From the NCBI GenBank assembly GCA_937893015.1, contig CALBJX010000094.1:104820-168819 (forward strand): a stretch of DNA of 64,000 nucleotides, given 5' to 3'. The DNA comes from an uncultured Verrucomicrobiales bacterium (GTDB taxonomy: Bacteria; Verrucomicrobiota; Verrucomicrobiia; Verrucomicrobiales; Akkermansiaceae). This document shows, piece by piece, positions 19,647 through 27,540 of the stretch. The translations under genes were made by a program, and so were the position numbers. The notes under the pieces are model-generated. The model was not told the DNA's origin. It searched no databases and saw only the letters and a list, made by a program, of their open reading frames with translations. Position 1 is the first letter of the stretch. Each line of letters starts with the position of its first letter.

Positions 19647-21779
19647 TTCCGCAATCTCCATTCCTTCTTCCAACTCGGCAAGGTTCGTGAGAATGACCTT
19701 TTGGCCGGGCGTGAGGCCGTGGAAGACGGCGGTGTTGCCTTCGGCATCCGTGCCGCCCGTGATGATGCTCGTCTTGCGGGCGTGCCCCTCCTCCGCCACC
19801 CAGACGAAGCGGCCGTGCGTGTCGGTCTGCACCGCAGCGGTGGGCACGGCGGGCACCTTCACGTCGGCCTTGCGGGTGATGCGGATGCCGACCACACCGC
19901 CGGGGGAAAGTTTTCCGTTCTCGTTGGCGAAGGTTGCCCAGACGTTCTTCGTGGCGGTGGCGGGCTTCACGCTGTTGTCACAGAAGGACACGCGGCCCGT
20001 CTCCTCGAAGGTTTTCCCCGTGCCCGTGGTGAGGGTGATCTCCGCCTGCTGCATGAACTGCTCATCGTTGCCGAAGGTGGAGAGAATCACCGTCTCGCTG
20101 AGGGGGAAGCGCACATAGATGGGGCTCTGCTGCACCAGCGTGGCCAGCGGGGAGCGCAGGTCGGTGATGTAGTTGCCGGGGTTCACGGTCACGCGGCCGA
20201 TGCGGGCGTTCGGCAGCCCCGCGCGGATGACGCAGCGGCTCAGGTCGTCCTCCGCAATGGTGAGGGCGGCCTCCGCGCTCAGCTTGCGGGCGCGCAGCTC
20301 ATCGAGGGTCGCCTTGGCGTTTTCCTCTTCGTCCTTGCTGCTGATGCCCTTGGAGCGCAGCAGCCGCTGGCGTTCGTACTTGGTTTCCGCGTCGCGGATG
20401 CTCACATCCAGTTGCGCCAGCTCGGATTGGCAGACATCCACCGCCGCCTGATAGCGGGTGGTGTCGATGCGGAACAGCTCTTCGTCCTTCTGCACGCGGT
20501 CGCCCTCGCGGAACTCCTGCGTTTGCAGCAGCCCCTGCACGAGCGGGCGCAGGTGAATCGTGCTCACCGCCTCCACGCGCGCGCCCTGACAGGTGATGAC
20601 CGTGGGGTCGCTGATTTCGGTGACGGCCGCCGTCTTCACGGGCACGGCGACAGCCTGTGCGGCGGGCTTGGCGGCGGCCGCTTCCGCGCTCTCCTCGGGA
20701 TAGACGGGCACGACCGTCGCCCCAACGCGCGTCTTGTGCGAGCCGTCCGTGATGACGGATTCTCCCTCCTGCAAGCCGTCGTAAATCGTCTGGAATCGGC
20801 CTTGGACGCTGCCCGCGCTCACATTGCGGCGGGCGACGGTGCCGGATTCCGCCTCCACCGTGTAGACGAAGGCTCCCTGTGCATCGTGATGCACGGCGGT
20901 GAGCGGCACCATGCAGACCTCTGCGGTATCGTTGAGGCTCACGCGCACGGCGGCGATGCTTTTGTCCGTGAGGATGTGCGCTTCATTCGGGAAGGTGGCC
21001 CACAGGGTGTAGGTGTCCGTGTTGCCCGTGAGCTTGTTGTCCACAATGGCGATTTTGCCCGCCGCGGGGTAGGGGAGCCCTGCCGCCGTGGTGAGGCGGA
21101 TGTCCGCGACCTCCCCGATGTGCTCGGGACCGCGGAAAATGGCGTCCACATCGTGCTGGGAGAGCGGGAAACGCACATAGATGGGGTCAATTTGCGTGAG
21201 CGTGGCCAGATGTTCGCCCTGCGTGACATAGTTGCCTGCGCAGAGGGCCACGCGGCCGATGCGCCCCGTCACCTCCGCACGGATGGTGCAGTCGTCGAGA
21301 TTCTTCTGCGCACGCACGACCTCGGCCTGTGCGCCCGCGCGGCGGGCTTTGAGCCCCTCCAACTGGGCAAGAGCCGTCTCCACGTTCTCCAAACTGGTGG
21401 CCTGCGTCTTGGAGAGCTCGGCGAGACGCTTGTAGCGGTTCTCGGCGTAGATGACCTGCGCATCGAGCTGCGCGACGGCGGCCTTGGCCTGTTTCAGCGC
21501 GGCCTCATAGCGGATGGGATTGATGCGCACCAACACATCGCCCTGCTGCACCATGCTGCCCTCCGTGAACGCAATCTCCGAGATAAAACCTTCCACCGCC
21601 GCAATGACCTTCATGGTGCGCTGGGCCTCGGCATGGCCGATACCCGTGCGGAACACGCGGTCCTTGCCGACGGTGACTTTTTCCACTTGCACATGGCTGG
21701 GCGGAGCACCCGCCGGTCCCTGCGCCATCAGCGGTGCAGCGGCAAGAGCGAAAAGGAAAAAAAGGAAAAGGGACTTCAT
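19644..21779 (-). CDS. Tandem-duplicated RND periplasmic adaptor (two HlyD/AcrA modules)
   Basis: Membrane fusion protein expected to bridge the RND pump to an outer-membrane channel. At 711 residues it is nearly twice the usual 370-400 because it carries two complete adaptor modules. Module 1 (about 25-365) and module 2 (about 380-705) each have a lipoyl/barrel-sandwich half (EGFISEIAFTEGS; VQGLLQTQEFREGD), a coiled-coil hairpin, the second lipoyl half ending in DPIYVRFPLS or SPIYVRFPLS, a beta-barrel, and a membrane-proximal segment. The link is an Ala-rich stretch (about 370-385). Signal peptide at 1-19 is MKSLFLFFLFALAAAPLMA; the upstream in-frame start is disfavoured by promoter position. 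Confidence 0.9.
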   Translation of the reverse strand: MKSLFLFFLFALAAAPLMAQGPAGAPPSHVQVEKVTVGKDRVFRTGIGHAEAQRTMKVIAAVEGFISEIAFTEGSMVQQGDVLVRINPIRYEAALKQAKAAVAQLDAQVIYAENRYKRLAELSKTQATSLENVETALAQLEGLKARRAGAQAEVVRAQKNLDDCTIRAEVTGRIGRVALCAGNYVTQGEHLATLTQIDPIYVRFPLSQHDVDAIFRGPEHIGEVADIRLTTAAGLPYPAAGKIAIVDNKLTGNTDTYTLWATFPNEAHILTDKSIAAVRVSLNDTAEVCMVPLTAVHHDAQGAFVYTVEAESGTVARRNVSAGSVQGRFQTIYDGLQEGESVITDGSHKTRVGATVVPVYPEESAEAAAAKPAAQAVAVPVKTAAVTEISDPTVITCQGARVEAVSTIHLRPLVQGLLQTQEFREGDRVQKDEELFRIDTTRYQAAVDVCQSELAQLDVSIRDAETKYERQRLLRSKGISSKDEEENAKATLDELRARKLSAEAALTIAEDDLSRCVIRAGLPNARIGRVTVNPGNYITDLRSPLATLVQQSPIYVRFPLSETVILSTFGNDEQFMQQAEITLTTGTGKTFEETGRVSFCDNSVKPATATKNVWATFANENGKLSPGGVVGIRITRKADVKVPAVPTAAVQTDTHGRFVWVAEEGHARKTSIITGGTDAEGNTAVFHGLTPGQKVILTNLAELEEGMEIAE

Positions 21780-21790
21780 AGCGTTTCCCC

Positions 21791-21819
21791 AGTATACCAC
21801 GCAGCTCGCGTTGCTTCAA
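21791..21819 (-). promoter_or_regulatory. Promoter of the RND adaptor-pump operon
   Basis: Minus strand TTGAAG (21814-21819), 17 bp, TATACT (21791-21796), 11 nt before the ATG at 21779. No repressor gene is adjacent and no clear operator palindrome was seen. Confidence 0.7.
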
Positions 21820-22032
21820 GGGGGAAAGTAAGACGCGCTTTGCTGCCATACTCGTCCCCAAGAGTCTGTTTTCATTCATGCAGGTGGGCGTAGCGAGAGG
21901 GTTTAAAGCCCGAAAGGGCTTATATTTAAGCATCTCTCATGGTTTGCTGTGGGTCGCACGATGGCGTTCATGAGCTCTGATACAATTCCTTTGTAGATTT
22001 TTTCAAGCGGTTGCGTTCTATCCCTTGTCGTC
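21820..22032. other. Divergent intergenic region, adaptor / UGSC gene
   Basis: About 210 bp. It contains a GAAA-tetraloop hairpin, AAGCCC (21906-21911) / GGGCTT (21916-21921), followed by an AT-rich stretch. A lone -10-like TACAAT (21981-21986) has no matching -35 box. The promoter of the rightward UGSC gene was not identified with confidence. Confidence 0.35.
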
Positions 22033-24048
22033 ATGAAAACCTCCCTCCTCTTGCTCTCCTTGTTCATCTCGTCTGTGTCGCTGTTTGCTGCGGAGAATTG
22101 CCCCGAGGGGGTGTGCTCCCCGTCGAGTGCCGCCGCGAAAGACGGGCGCTATGCCGTGTATTCCCCCGTGGGCAGGAGTCATATCAAAGAGATTAATCAG
22201 GGGAAACGCCTCGATACCTTGGATGGCAAGACTATCGCCATCGTGGGCGGCAGTTTCATGGCCTATGTGACGCACCCCGAGTTGAAGCGGCTGATACAGG
22301 AACATGACAAGAACACGACGGTGTATGTGCTCAACGAAATCGGTTCGGCGGGGCCTTGGCCGGGACCCGGCGTGGTGCGCGAGCAGAAAGATGCGTTCGT
22401 GGCGAAGTTGAAGGAGTTGAAGGTGGATGCCGTCATCTCCGGCAACGGCGGTTGCGGTCTCTGCACGCCGAAGGAGATGGGCTCCTGCATCGCGGCGGAA
22501 TACTGCGGGCTGCCCGCTGTCATGATTGCCGCGCCCGGCTTCACGGAGCAAGCTAAGTCCGCAGCGCGTGCGGCGGGGGTTCCCATTCCCCGCGTGGCGG
22601 AATACCCCGGTGCGTTCTCCGCCCACACGCCCGAGGAGCTCAGGAAGAACACCCGCGAGGTACTGTGGCCGCAGATTGTCAAGGCGCTGACGACCCCGCT
22701 CTCGGACAAGGAACGCGTGAAGGAGGCCGCGACAAAGAAGAAGGGTGTCATTTTCACGGGGACGTTGGAAGAGGTGAACGCCTATTTTGCGGAGCAGGGG
22801 TGGACGGATGGTCTGCCCATCGTGCCGCCCTCGAAAGAAGCTGTCGCGGAGTTCCTGAAGTTCACGGATACCCCCGCCGATGAGGTGGTGGCGATGGTAC
22901 CCCCTGCGCAGCGCGAGGTGACCGCGCGTCAGGTGGCCGTGAACGGCGTGATGGCGGGGTGCCCGCCCGAGTATATGCCTCTGCTCGTGGCGATGACAAA
23001 AGCGATGACGAACGGCGATTTTCGCCGCACGTTGGCCAGCACGCATGCGTGGACGCCTTTCTGCTGGGTGAACGGCCCCGTCGCACGTCAGCTGGGGCTG
23101 GACCACGGGCAGGGTGCAATCTCCGACCGACGCAACGCGAAGCTCGGCCGCTTCATCAACCTCGCTATGCTGAACTTCGGCGGCTATTATATTAAAGAGA
23201 ACCGCATGGGCACCTTCGGCTACCTGATGCCGTGGTGCCTGGCGGAGGATGAGGCCGCCGCGGTGAAGCTCGGCTGGCGCCCCTACCACATGCAGCAGGG
23301 CTATGCGCTCAATGACAACACGCTCACGGCGGGCTCAGCGCTCTGCTGGGGCAACAATCTCGCCCCCGCGACCTCCGATGCGGAGAAAATCATGGAGATG
23401 ATGGCGTGGGATGCTACGGAGAAACAGCAGTTCGCCGTGGGCAGCGGCACGCCTTTCGTTTACCGCACCATGCTCATCACGGAGCAGGTGGCGCACGATC
23501 TCGCGCGGAAGTATAGGAGCAAAGAGGACTTGGAGCGAGCTCTTGTGCAGACCGCCCGCATGCCGCTGGAACAGCGGGCAACGGCGAATTACTGGGGCAA
23601 CCCCGGCAGTGCGTTTAACCCTGAGACCTATCCTCTTGCGCAGCATATCCGCAAGATTGCGCAGGCTGAGGGCGCAGCTGAAACGCCCACGCCCCTCTGG
23701 CTGCAATGGACAGGTAAGCAGCAGATGCAGACCGTACCCGTGATGCAGGAGGGCAAGACGGCGATCCTCCTCACGGGCGACGCCAACCGCAACAAGACCA
23801 TGTGTCTGCCCGGCGGCGGCTTTGTAACCATGAAAATTGAGCTGCCGAAGAACTGGGAGAAGCTCATGGCGAACAAGGGCTACCAACCGCTTGCGAGCTT
23901 CAACCTGACGAGCCATCTCACGCCCGGTTCTCTTCACCCGAACACCACCCGCTATCGCCGCACCGAAGGGCGCACGCAGGGCTCGTCTCACCGCTCCTCC
24001 TCTCCGGCGAGCTCCGGCGGTCGCTTGCTGCCATGGTGGGCGGAGTAA
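22033..24048 (+). CDS. Exported UGSC-type protein with C-terminal companion domain
   Basis: 671 residues with a signal peptide (about 1-19). Residues 40-235 resemble the UGSC family (named for a Sec/Cys-Gly-Ser-Cys motif), here reading GGCGLCTPKEMGSC with C141 and C144. There is no in-frame TGA, so this is a Cys form. Residues 245-630 match the domain often found with UGSC proteins (EQGWTDGLPIVPPS; VNGVMAGCPPEYMPLLVAM). Biochemical function is not established; a redox role is only suggested by the CxxC. The last about 40 residues (Arg/Ser-rich) look unlike the family and may come from stop-codon loss. Family assignment is from remembered motifs. Confidence 0.7.
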   Translation: MKTSLLLLSLFISSVSLFAAENCPEGVCSPSSAAAKDGRYAVYSPVGRSHIKEINQGKRLDTLDGKTIAIVGGSFMAYVTHPELKRLIQEHDKNTTVYVLNEIGSAGPWPGPGVVREQKDAFVAKLKELKVDAVISGNGGCGLCTPKEMGSCIAAEYCGLPAVMIAAPGFTEQAKSAARAAGVPIPRVAEYPGAFSAHTPEELRKNTREVLWPQIVKALTTPLSDKERVKEAATKKKGVIFTGTLEEVNAYFAEQGWTDGLPIVPPSKEAVAEFLKFTDTPADEVVAMVPPAQREVTARQVAVNGVMAGCPPEYMPLLVAMTKAMTNGDFRRTLASTHAWTPFCWVNGPVARQLGLDHGQGAISDRRNAKLGRFINLAMLNFGGYYIKENRMGTFGYLMPWCLAEDEAAAVKLGWRPYHMQQGYALNDNTLTAGSALCWGNNLAPATSDAEKIMEMMAWDATEKQQFAVGSGTPFVYRTMLITEQVAHDLARKYRSKEDLERALVQTARMPLEQRATANYWGNPGSAFNPETYPLAQHIRKIAQAEGAAETPTPLWLQWTGKQQMQTVPVMQEGKTAILLTGDANRNKTMCLPGGGFVTMKIELPKNWEKLMANKGYQPLASFNLTSHLTPGSLHPNTTRYRRTEGRTQGSSHRSSSPASSGGRLLPWWAE

Positions 24049-24150
24049 GTTGCAAGGGCGCAACGGGTAAGGTATGCGCCTTTTTCTCGTTCTTCTCCCC
24101 TCCGTGCATGTCGTCGTATTCTTCCCCTGAGATTATGACAAAACAAATCC

Positions 24151-24178
24151 TTGCAGGAGATAACAGAAGGAATACAAT
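24151..24178 (+). promoter_or_regulatory. Candidate trp operon promoter
   Basis: TTGCAG (24151-24156), 16 bp, TACAAT (24173-24178). If used, transcription begins near 24185, one or two bases before the ATG at 24186 of the leader peptide, matching the close spacing seen at other genes here. A more distal promoter cannot be excluded. Confidence 0.5.
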
Positions 24179-24260
24179 GCAGGAAATGATTTCTTGCGTG
24201 TACAACAACGGCAGCGTGTTCCGGGCGGAGGCCTGGAGCTGGCGTGGCTATGCTTGTTGA
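24177..24260 (+). CDS. trpL: trp operon leader peptide
   Basis: Short ORF ending ...RAEAWSWRGYAC, with Trp codons at 24234-24236 and 24240-24242 just before the stop, upstream of a trpE attenuator. 27 residues if started at ATG 24177, which has AGAAGGA 5 nt upstream; 24 residues if started at ATG 24186, which suits the promoter at 24151-24178. Ribosome stalling at the two Trp codons would cover GAGCT (24236-24240), the 5' arm of the 1:2 helix. The function is regulatory; the peptide itself is unlikely to matter. Confidence 0.8.
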   Translation: MQEMISCVYNNGSVFRAEAWSWRGYAC

Positions 24261-24358
24261 ACACATGGGAAGCTCAGCCCGTGCGGCGCACGGGGTTTAT
24301 CGAAGAAACAAAGGTATCTGACCGCTACGGCTTCCCGAAGGACCGCAGCGGTTTTTTT
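24236..24358 (+). promoter_or_regulatory. trp attenuator (mutually exclusive 1:2, 2:3 and terminator helices)
   Basis: Region 1 GAGCT (24236-24240) can pair with AGCTC (24271-24275). The overlapping region 2, GGGAAGC (24267-24273), is perfectly complementary to GCTTCCC (24330-24336) inside the terminator's 5' arm, giving an antiterminator with GU pairs at both ends. The terminator is ACCGCT (24321-24326) / AGCGGT (24347-24352) with an inner CGG/CCG and CTT/AAG helix, then seven T. A hairpin CCCGTGC-GGC-GCACGGG (24278-24294) fits inside the antiterminator loop. This is the E. coli-type logic: Trp starvation stalls the ribosome on region 1 and frees region 2. Confidence 0.8.
24321..24358 (+). 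terminator. Intrinsic terminator of the trp leader
   Basis: GC-rich stem, CCGCT-A-CGG-CTT / AAG-GA-CCG-C-AGCGG with a CCCG loop, followed by TTTTTTT (24352-24358). It is located 62 nt after the leader stop codon and 30 nt before trpE. Confidence 0.88.
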
Positions 24359-24387
24359 ATAAACGACATTTTCCGAAACATTACATC

Positions 24388-25779
24388 ATGCAACAGATTC
24401 AGCTCCGACAGCAATGCCGACGATTGACGGAGGGCGACACGCAGACGCCTATTCGCCTCTTCATGCAGATTTCCGAGCAGAACCCCAATGGTATCCTGCT
24501 CGAAAGTACGGAAGTGGACGGGCGATGGGGCCGCTACAGCGTGATTGCGACGGATTTCCTCGCGGAGTTCTCCGTGGCGGACGGCAAGCTGAAGGTGGAG
24601 ACGCACGATGCCGCGCTCGCCCCCCTCGCCGCGCTGGATGGTCTGCCCTACATGGAGGGCATGCGCGCCGTGATGAAGGCGGTGGACATCGTGCCCGATA
24701 AGCCCGATATGGCACCCATCACCCGTGCGCTCTACGGCTACTGGGGCTATGAGATGGCGGCGATTTTCCAGCCCAAGCTGGCGCAGACCCTGCGCGTGTC
24801 GGATGCGGAGAGCCGCCTTGTCATCGCCGCCACGGTGCTGGTGTTCGACCATGTGTACAACCGCCTCTACCAGCTGAGCATCGGCGAGCCCCGCGACATC
24901 GAGAACATGCCGCAGCTGCGCGACAGCCGCCGCAAACCCTGCAAGGCGGGCGAGACCGAACGTTGCCCCTCCGAGGAGAATTTCAAGGCAGGCGTGGAGA
25001 AGGTGCGGCAGATGCTGCACGACGGCGAGGCCATTCAGGTGGTGGGCTCCACGCAGTGCAGCGCGGCGTTTGAGGGCGATACCTTCACACTCTACCGCCG
25101 CATGCGCTCCATCAATCCCTCTCCCTACATGTTCTACATGCATTTCTCGGATATGGAGCTCTTCGGTGCCTCCCCCGAGGTGATGGTGCGCTGCACGGAG
25201 AATCATCTGCTGCTTTCCCCGATTGCCGGCACGCGCCGCCGCGGCCGCACGGAGGAGGAGGACGAGGCCTTTGCCCGCGAGATGACCGCCAGCCCCAAGG
25301 AGCGCGCGGAGCACGTGATGCTCGTGGACCTCGGCCGCAACGACCTCGGTCGCGTGGCGGTGGGCGGCAGCGTGAAGGTGGAACGCCTGATGGATGTGGA
25401 GCGTTTCTCCCATGTGATGCACATGACCAGCCGCGTGACGGCGGATCTCGCCCCCGGCATGGACGGGCTCGACCTGCTGGCGAGTGCGTTCCCCGCGGGC
25501 ACGGTGAGCGGTGCGCCCAAGGTGCGCGCCATGGAGATTATCCACGAGATTGAGGAAGTGCCGCGCGGACCCTACGCGGGCTGCATCGGCTGGCTGGGGC
25601 TCGACAAGGATGCCGTGCATCTCGACACGGGCATCACCATCCGCTCCATGTGGCACCGCAACGGCCGCGTCTACTGGCAGATGGGCGCGGGGCTTGTGTA
25701 TGACTCCGAACCCAAGTACGAATGGATGGAATGCCGTAATAAAGGCCGCATTATCGATACCATTTTGGCTGAAGACTAA
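24388..25779 (+). CDS. trpE: Anthranilate synthase component I
   Basis: Chorismate plus ammonia to anthranilate, committed step of tryptophan synthesis. 463 residues. The N-terminal regulatory segment contains LLESTEVDGRWGRYS, matching the LLES tryptophan-feedback motif. The chorismate-binding domain (about 205-460) has SPIAGTRRRGRT, DLGRNDLGRVA and AFPAGTVSGAPKVRAMEI. Slightly shorter than E. coli TrpE (520). First structural gene after the attenuator; trpG follows after 16 nt. The start ATG lies 29 nt after the terminator T-run and has no Shine-Dalgarno. Confidence 0.96.
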   Translation: MQQIQLRQQCRRLTEGDTQTPIRLFMQISEQNPNGILLESTEVDGRWGRYSVIATDFLAEFSVADGKLKVETHDAALAPLAALDGLPYMEGMRAVMKAVDIVPDKPDMAPITRALYGYWGYEMAAIFQPKLAQTLRVSDAESRLVIAATVLVFDHVYNRLYQLSIGEPRDIENMPQLRDSRRKPCKAGETERCPSEENFKAGVEKVRQMLHDGEAIQVVGSTQCSAAFEGDTFTLYRRMRSINPSPYMFYMHFSDMELFGASPEVMVRCTENHLLLSPIAGTRRRGRTEEEDEAFAREMTASPKERAEHVMLVDLGRNDLGRVAVGGSVKVERLMDVERFSHVMHMTSRVTADLAPGMDGLDLLASAFPAGTVSGAPKVRAMEIIHEIEEVPRGPYAGCIGWLGLDKDAVHLDTGITIRSMWHRNGRVYWQMGAGLVYDSEPKYEWMECRNKGRIIDTILAED

Positions 25780-25795
25780 ACCATTTTTTCCGACC

Positions 25796-26365
25796 ATGTT
25801 CCTCTTTATTGATAACTACGACTCGTTTTCCTACAACATCGTCCAGTATTTCATGCAGACGGGGCGCACGCCCACGGTGTTGACGAACGATGACCCGCGG
25901 CTCTTGGAGCTGGCGACATCTCCCGAGCTGGAGTACGTGGTGCTTTCCCCCGGCCCCAGCAACCCCGAACACGCGGGCTACTGTCTGGAGTTCCTCGCCC
26001 GCTTGCCGCACCACATTCCCGTGCTGGGCGTGTGTCTCGGCCACCAGTGCCTCGGCCACTTCGCCGGCTGCGAGGTGGTGCGCGGACCGCGCGTGATGCA
26101 CGGCAAGACCAGCGTGATTGAGCACGACGGCACGGGCATCTACACGGGTGTCTGCAACCCCATGACCATCGGCCGCTACCACTCCCTCGTGGTGAAGGTG
26201 CCCGAGAACCACCCCCTGTTGGAGGTCACCGCCCGAGACGAGGACGGCGAGGTGCAGAGCATGCGCTACAAGGACCGCCCGTGGGTGAGCGTGCAGTATC
26301 ACCCCGAAAGTATCTTAACGACCGACGGGCTGAAACTCATCGCAAACTTCCCCGAAAACATCTAA
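25796..26365 (+). CDS. trpG: Anthranilate synthase component II (glutamine amidotransferase)
   Basis: Class-I glutaminase subunit delivering ammonia to TrpE. 189 residues, a stand-alone TrpG, not fused to TrpD. Starts MFLFIDNYDSFSYN; catalytic Cys in GVCLGHQCLG, oxyanion region LSPGPSNP, and His-Glu in YHPES. It could also serve aminodeoxychorismate synthase (PabA role) as in many bacteria; no pabB is nearby. The spacer to trpD carries a hairpin and a heptanucleotide array. Confidence 0.95.
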   Translation: MFLFIDNYDSFSYNIVQYFMQTGRTPTVLTNDDPRLLELATSPELEYVVLSPGPSNPEHAGYCLEFLARLPHHIPVLGVCLGHQCLGHFAGCEVVRGPRVMHGKTSVIEHDGTGIYTGVCNPMTIGRYHSLVVKVPENHPLLEVTARDEDGEVQSMRYKDRPWVSVQYHPESILTTDGLKLIANFPENI

Positions 26366-26377
26366 TCCCTTTCCCCC

Positions 26378-26433
26378 GCGCACGAAGTGCGCCGAATTCA
26401 AACTTCGTACATCGTACATCGTAAATCGTACAT
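26378..26433. repeat. Composite repeat: hairpin plus heptanucleotide array (CGTACAT x4)
   Basis: Hairpin GCGCAC-GAA-GTGCGC (26378-26392), linker CGAATTCAAACTT, then CGTACAT, CGTACAT, CGTAAAT, CGTACAT (26406-26433). Lies in the trpG-trpD spacer and ends 4 nt before trpD. Related copies are at 27480-27537, 36697-36845, 49409-49601 and 63965. Confidence 0.9.
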
Positions 26434-26437
26434 TCTC

Positions 26438-27439
26438 ATGACTATTGCTCCTATTCTGGATAAGTTGGCTGACGGTATCAATCTGGAGCCGTCCGAGGCC
26501 AAGTATGCGATGACCGAACTGATGGACGGTCACCTGTCTCCCGCGCAGGCGGGGGCGCTGTTGCTCACGCTGCGCGCCAAGGGCGAGACGGCGGAGGAGC
26601 TGGCCGCCGCCGTAGAGGTCTGCCTTTCCCGCGCCGTTGCGGTGACGGGCATCGAGGGCGAATACATCGACATCGTGGGCACGGGCGGTGACGGCAAGCA
26701 CAGTTTCAACTGCTCCACCTGCACGGCGCTCATCCTCGCGGGCATGGGTTATCAGGTGCTCAAGCACGGCAACCGCGCCGTGTCCTCCTCTTCGGGCGCG
26801 GCCGATGCGCTGGAGAGCGTGGGCTACCCCCTCAACCTCGACCCCGAGGGCATTCGTGACTCTCTGAAGAAGAGCGGCTTTGCTTTCTGCCTTGCGCCGC
26901 ATTACCACCCCGGTTTCAAGAACATTGTGCCGATTCGCCGCGAGCTCGGCGTGCGCACCCTCTTCAACCTGCTGGGGCCCATGATTAACCCGAGCCGCCC
27001 CACCCACATGATGATGGGCGTCGCCAAGCCCGAGATGGTGGAAAAAATTGCCCGAGTGATGGCCCTGGGCGGCTACCGCCGTGCGCTGGTGATTCACGGC
27101 GCGGGCGGTTATGATGAAGCTACCGCTTTCGGCCCTGTGACCGCCGCCCTCATCGAAGAGGGTGAGGTGAAACCCTTCCGCTTCGACCCCGCCGACTACG
27201 GCTTCACGCCCCCCGCCTCGGAGGATGAGCTGCGCGTGGAAACCCGAGAGGAGGCCGAGAGTGCCGTGCGCTCCGTGCTCGCGGGGCAGGGCAGCAAGGC
27301 CATGAACGACATGGTGACCATCAACCTCTCCCTCGCCCTGAGCCTCATGGCCCCCGAGCTGGATATGCAGTCCTGCGTCTCCCGCGCCCGCATGGCGGTG
27401 GCACAGGGGGCTGCGATGAAGGTCATTGCTGCCTGGTAA
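26438..27439 (+). CDS. trpD: Anthranilate phosphoribosyltransferase
   Basis: Transfers phosphoribose from PRPP to anthranilate. 333 residues, normal family length. Seen: the PRPP-binding GTGGDGKHSFNCST (GTGGD), KHGNRAVSSSSGAADALE, the acidic metal-binding blocks and HGAGGYDE. ATG at 26438 gives the family N-terminus; the longer in-frame start runs through the repeat array and is rejected. Followed by a 101-bp spacer holding two repeat arrays. Confidence 0.97.
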   Translation: MTIAPILDKLADGINLEPSEAKYAMTELMDGHLSPAQAGALLLTLRAKGETAEELAAAVEVCLSRAVAVTGIEGEYIDIVGTGGDGKHSFNCSTCTALILAGMGYQVLKHGNRAVSSSSGAADALESVGYPLNLDPEGIRDSLKKSGFAFCLAPHYHPGFKNIVPIRRELGVRTLFNLLGPMINPSRPTHMMMGVAKPEMVEKIARVMALGGYRRALVIHGAGGYDEATAFGPVTAALIEEGEVKPFRFDPADYGFTPPASEDELRVETREEAESAVRSVLAGQGSKAMNDMVTINLSLALSLMAPELDMQSCVSRARMAVAQGAAMKVIAAW

Positions 27440-27442
27440 ATT

Positions 27443-27470
27443 ACAATTTACAAATTACAAATTACAAATT
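27443..27470. repeat. 28-bp heptanucleotide array (ACAAATT x4)
   Basis: ACAATTT followed by three ACAAATT units directly after the trpD stop. Same period and copy number as the CGTACAT arrays but an unrelated unit sequence. Confidence 0.85.
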
Positions 27471-27479
27471 GAAAATTCC

Positions 27480-27537
27480 GCGCGGCTTTGCCGCGCCTGA
27501 CTTTCAAATCGTACATCGTACATCGTACATCGTACTT
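27480..27537. repeat. Composite repeat: hairpin plus heptanucleotide array (CGTACAT x4)
   Basis: Hairpin GCGCGGC-TTT-GCCGCGC (27480-27496), linker, then CGTACAT x3 and CGTACTT (27510-27537), ending 3 nt before the trpC ATG. Same hairpin sequence as the copy at 49545-49561. Confidence 0.9.
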
Positions 27538-27540
27538 CCT

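Noticed and set aside
22033..24048. UGSC gene as a selenoprotein
   Set aside because: There is no in-frame TGA; the motif position is Cys.
24033..24260. 75-codon frame upstream of trpE as a full gene
   Set aside because: Only its 3' end (from 24177 or 24186) is credible as a leader peptide; the upstream part has no start signal and overlaps the UGSC gene's end.
26406..27537. Heptanucleotide arrays as CRISPR
   Set aside because: Units are 7 bp without spacers and no cas gene is present.
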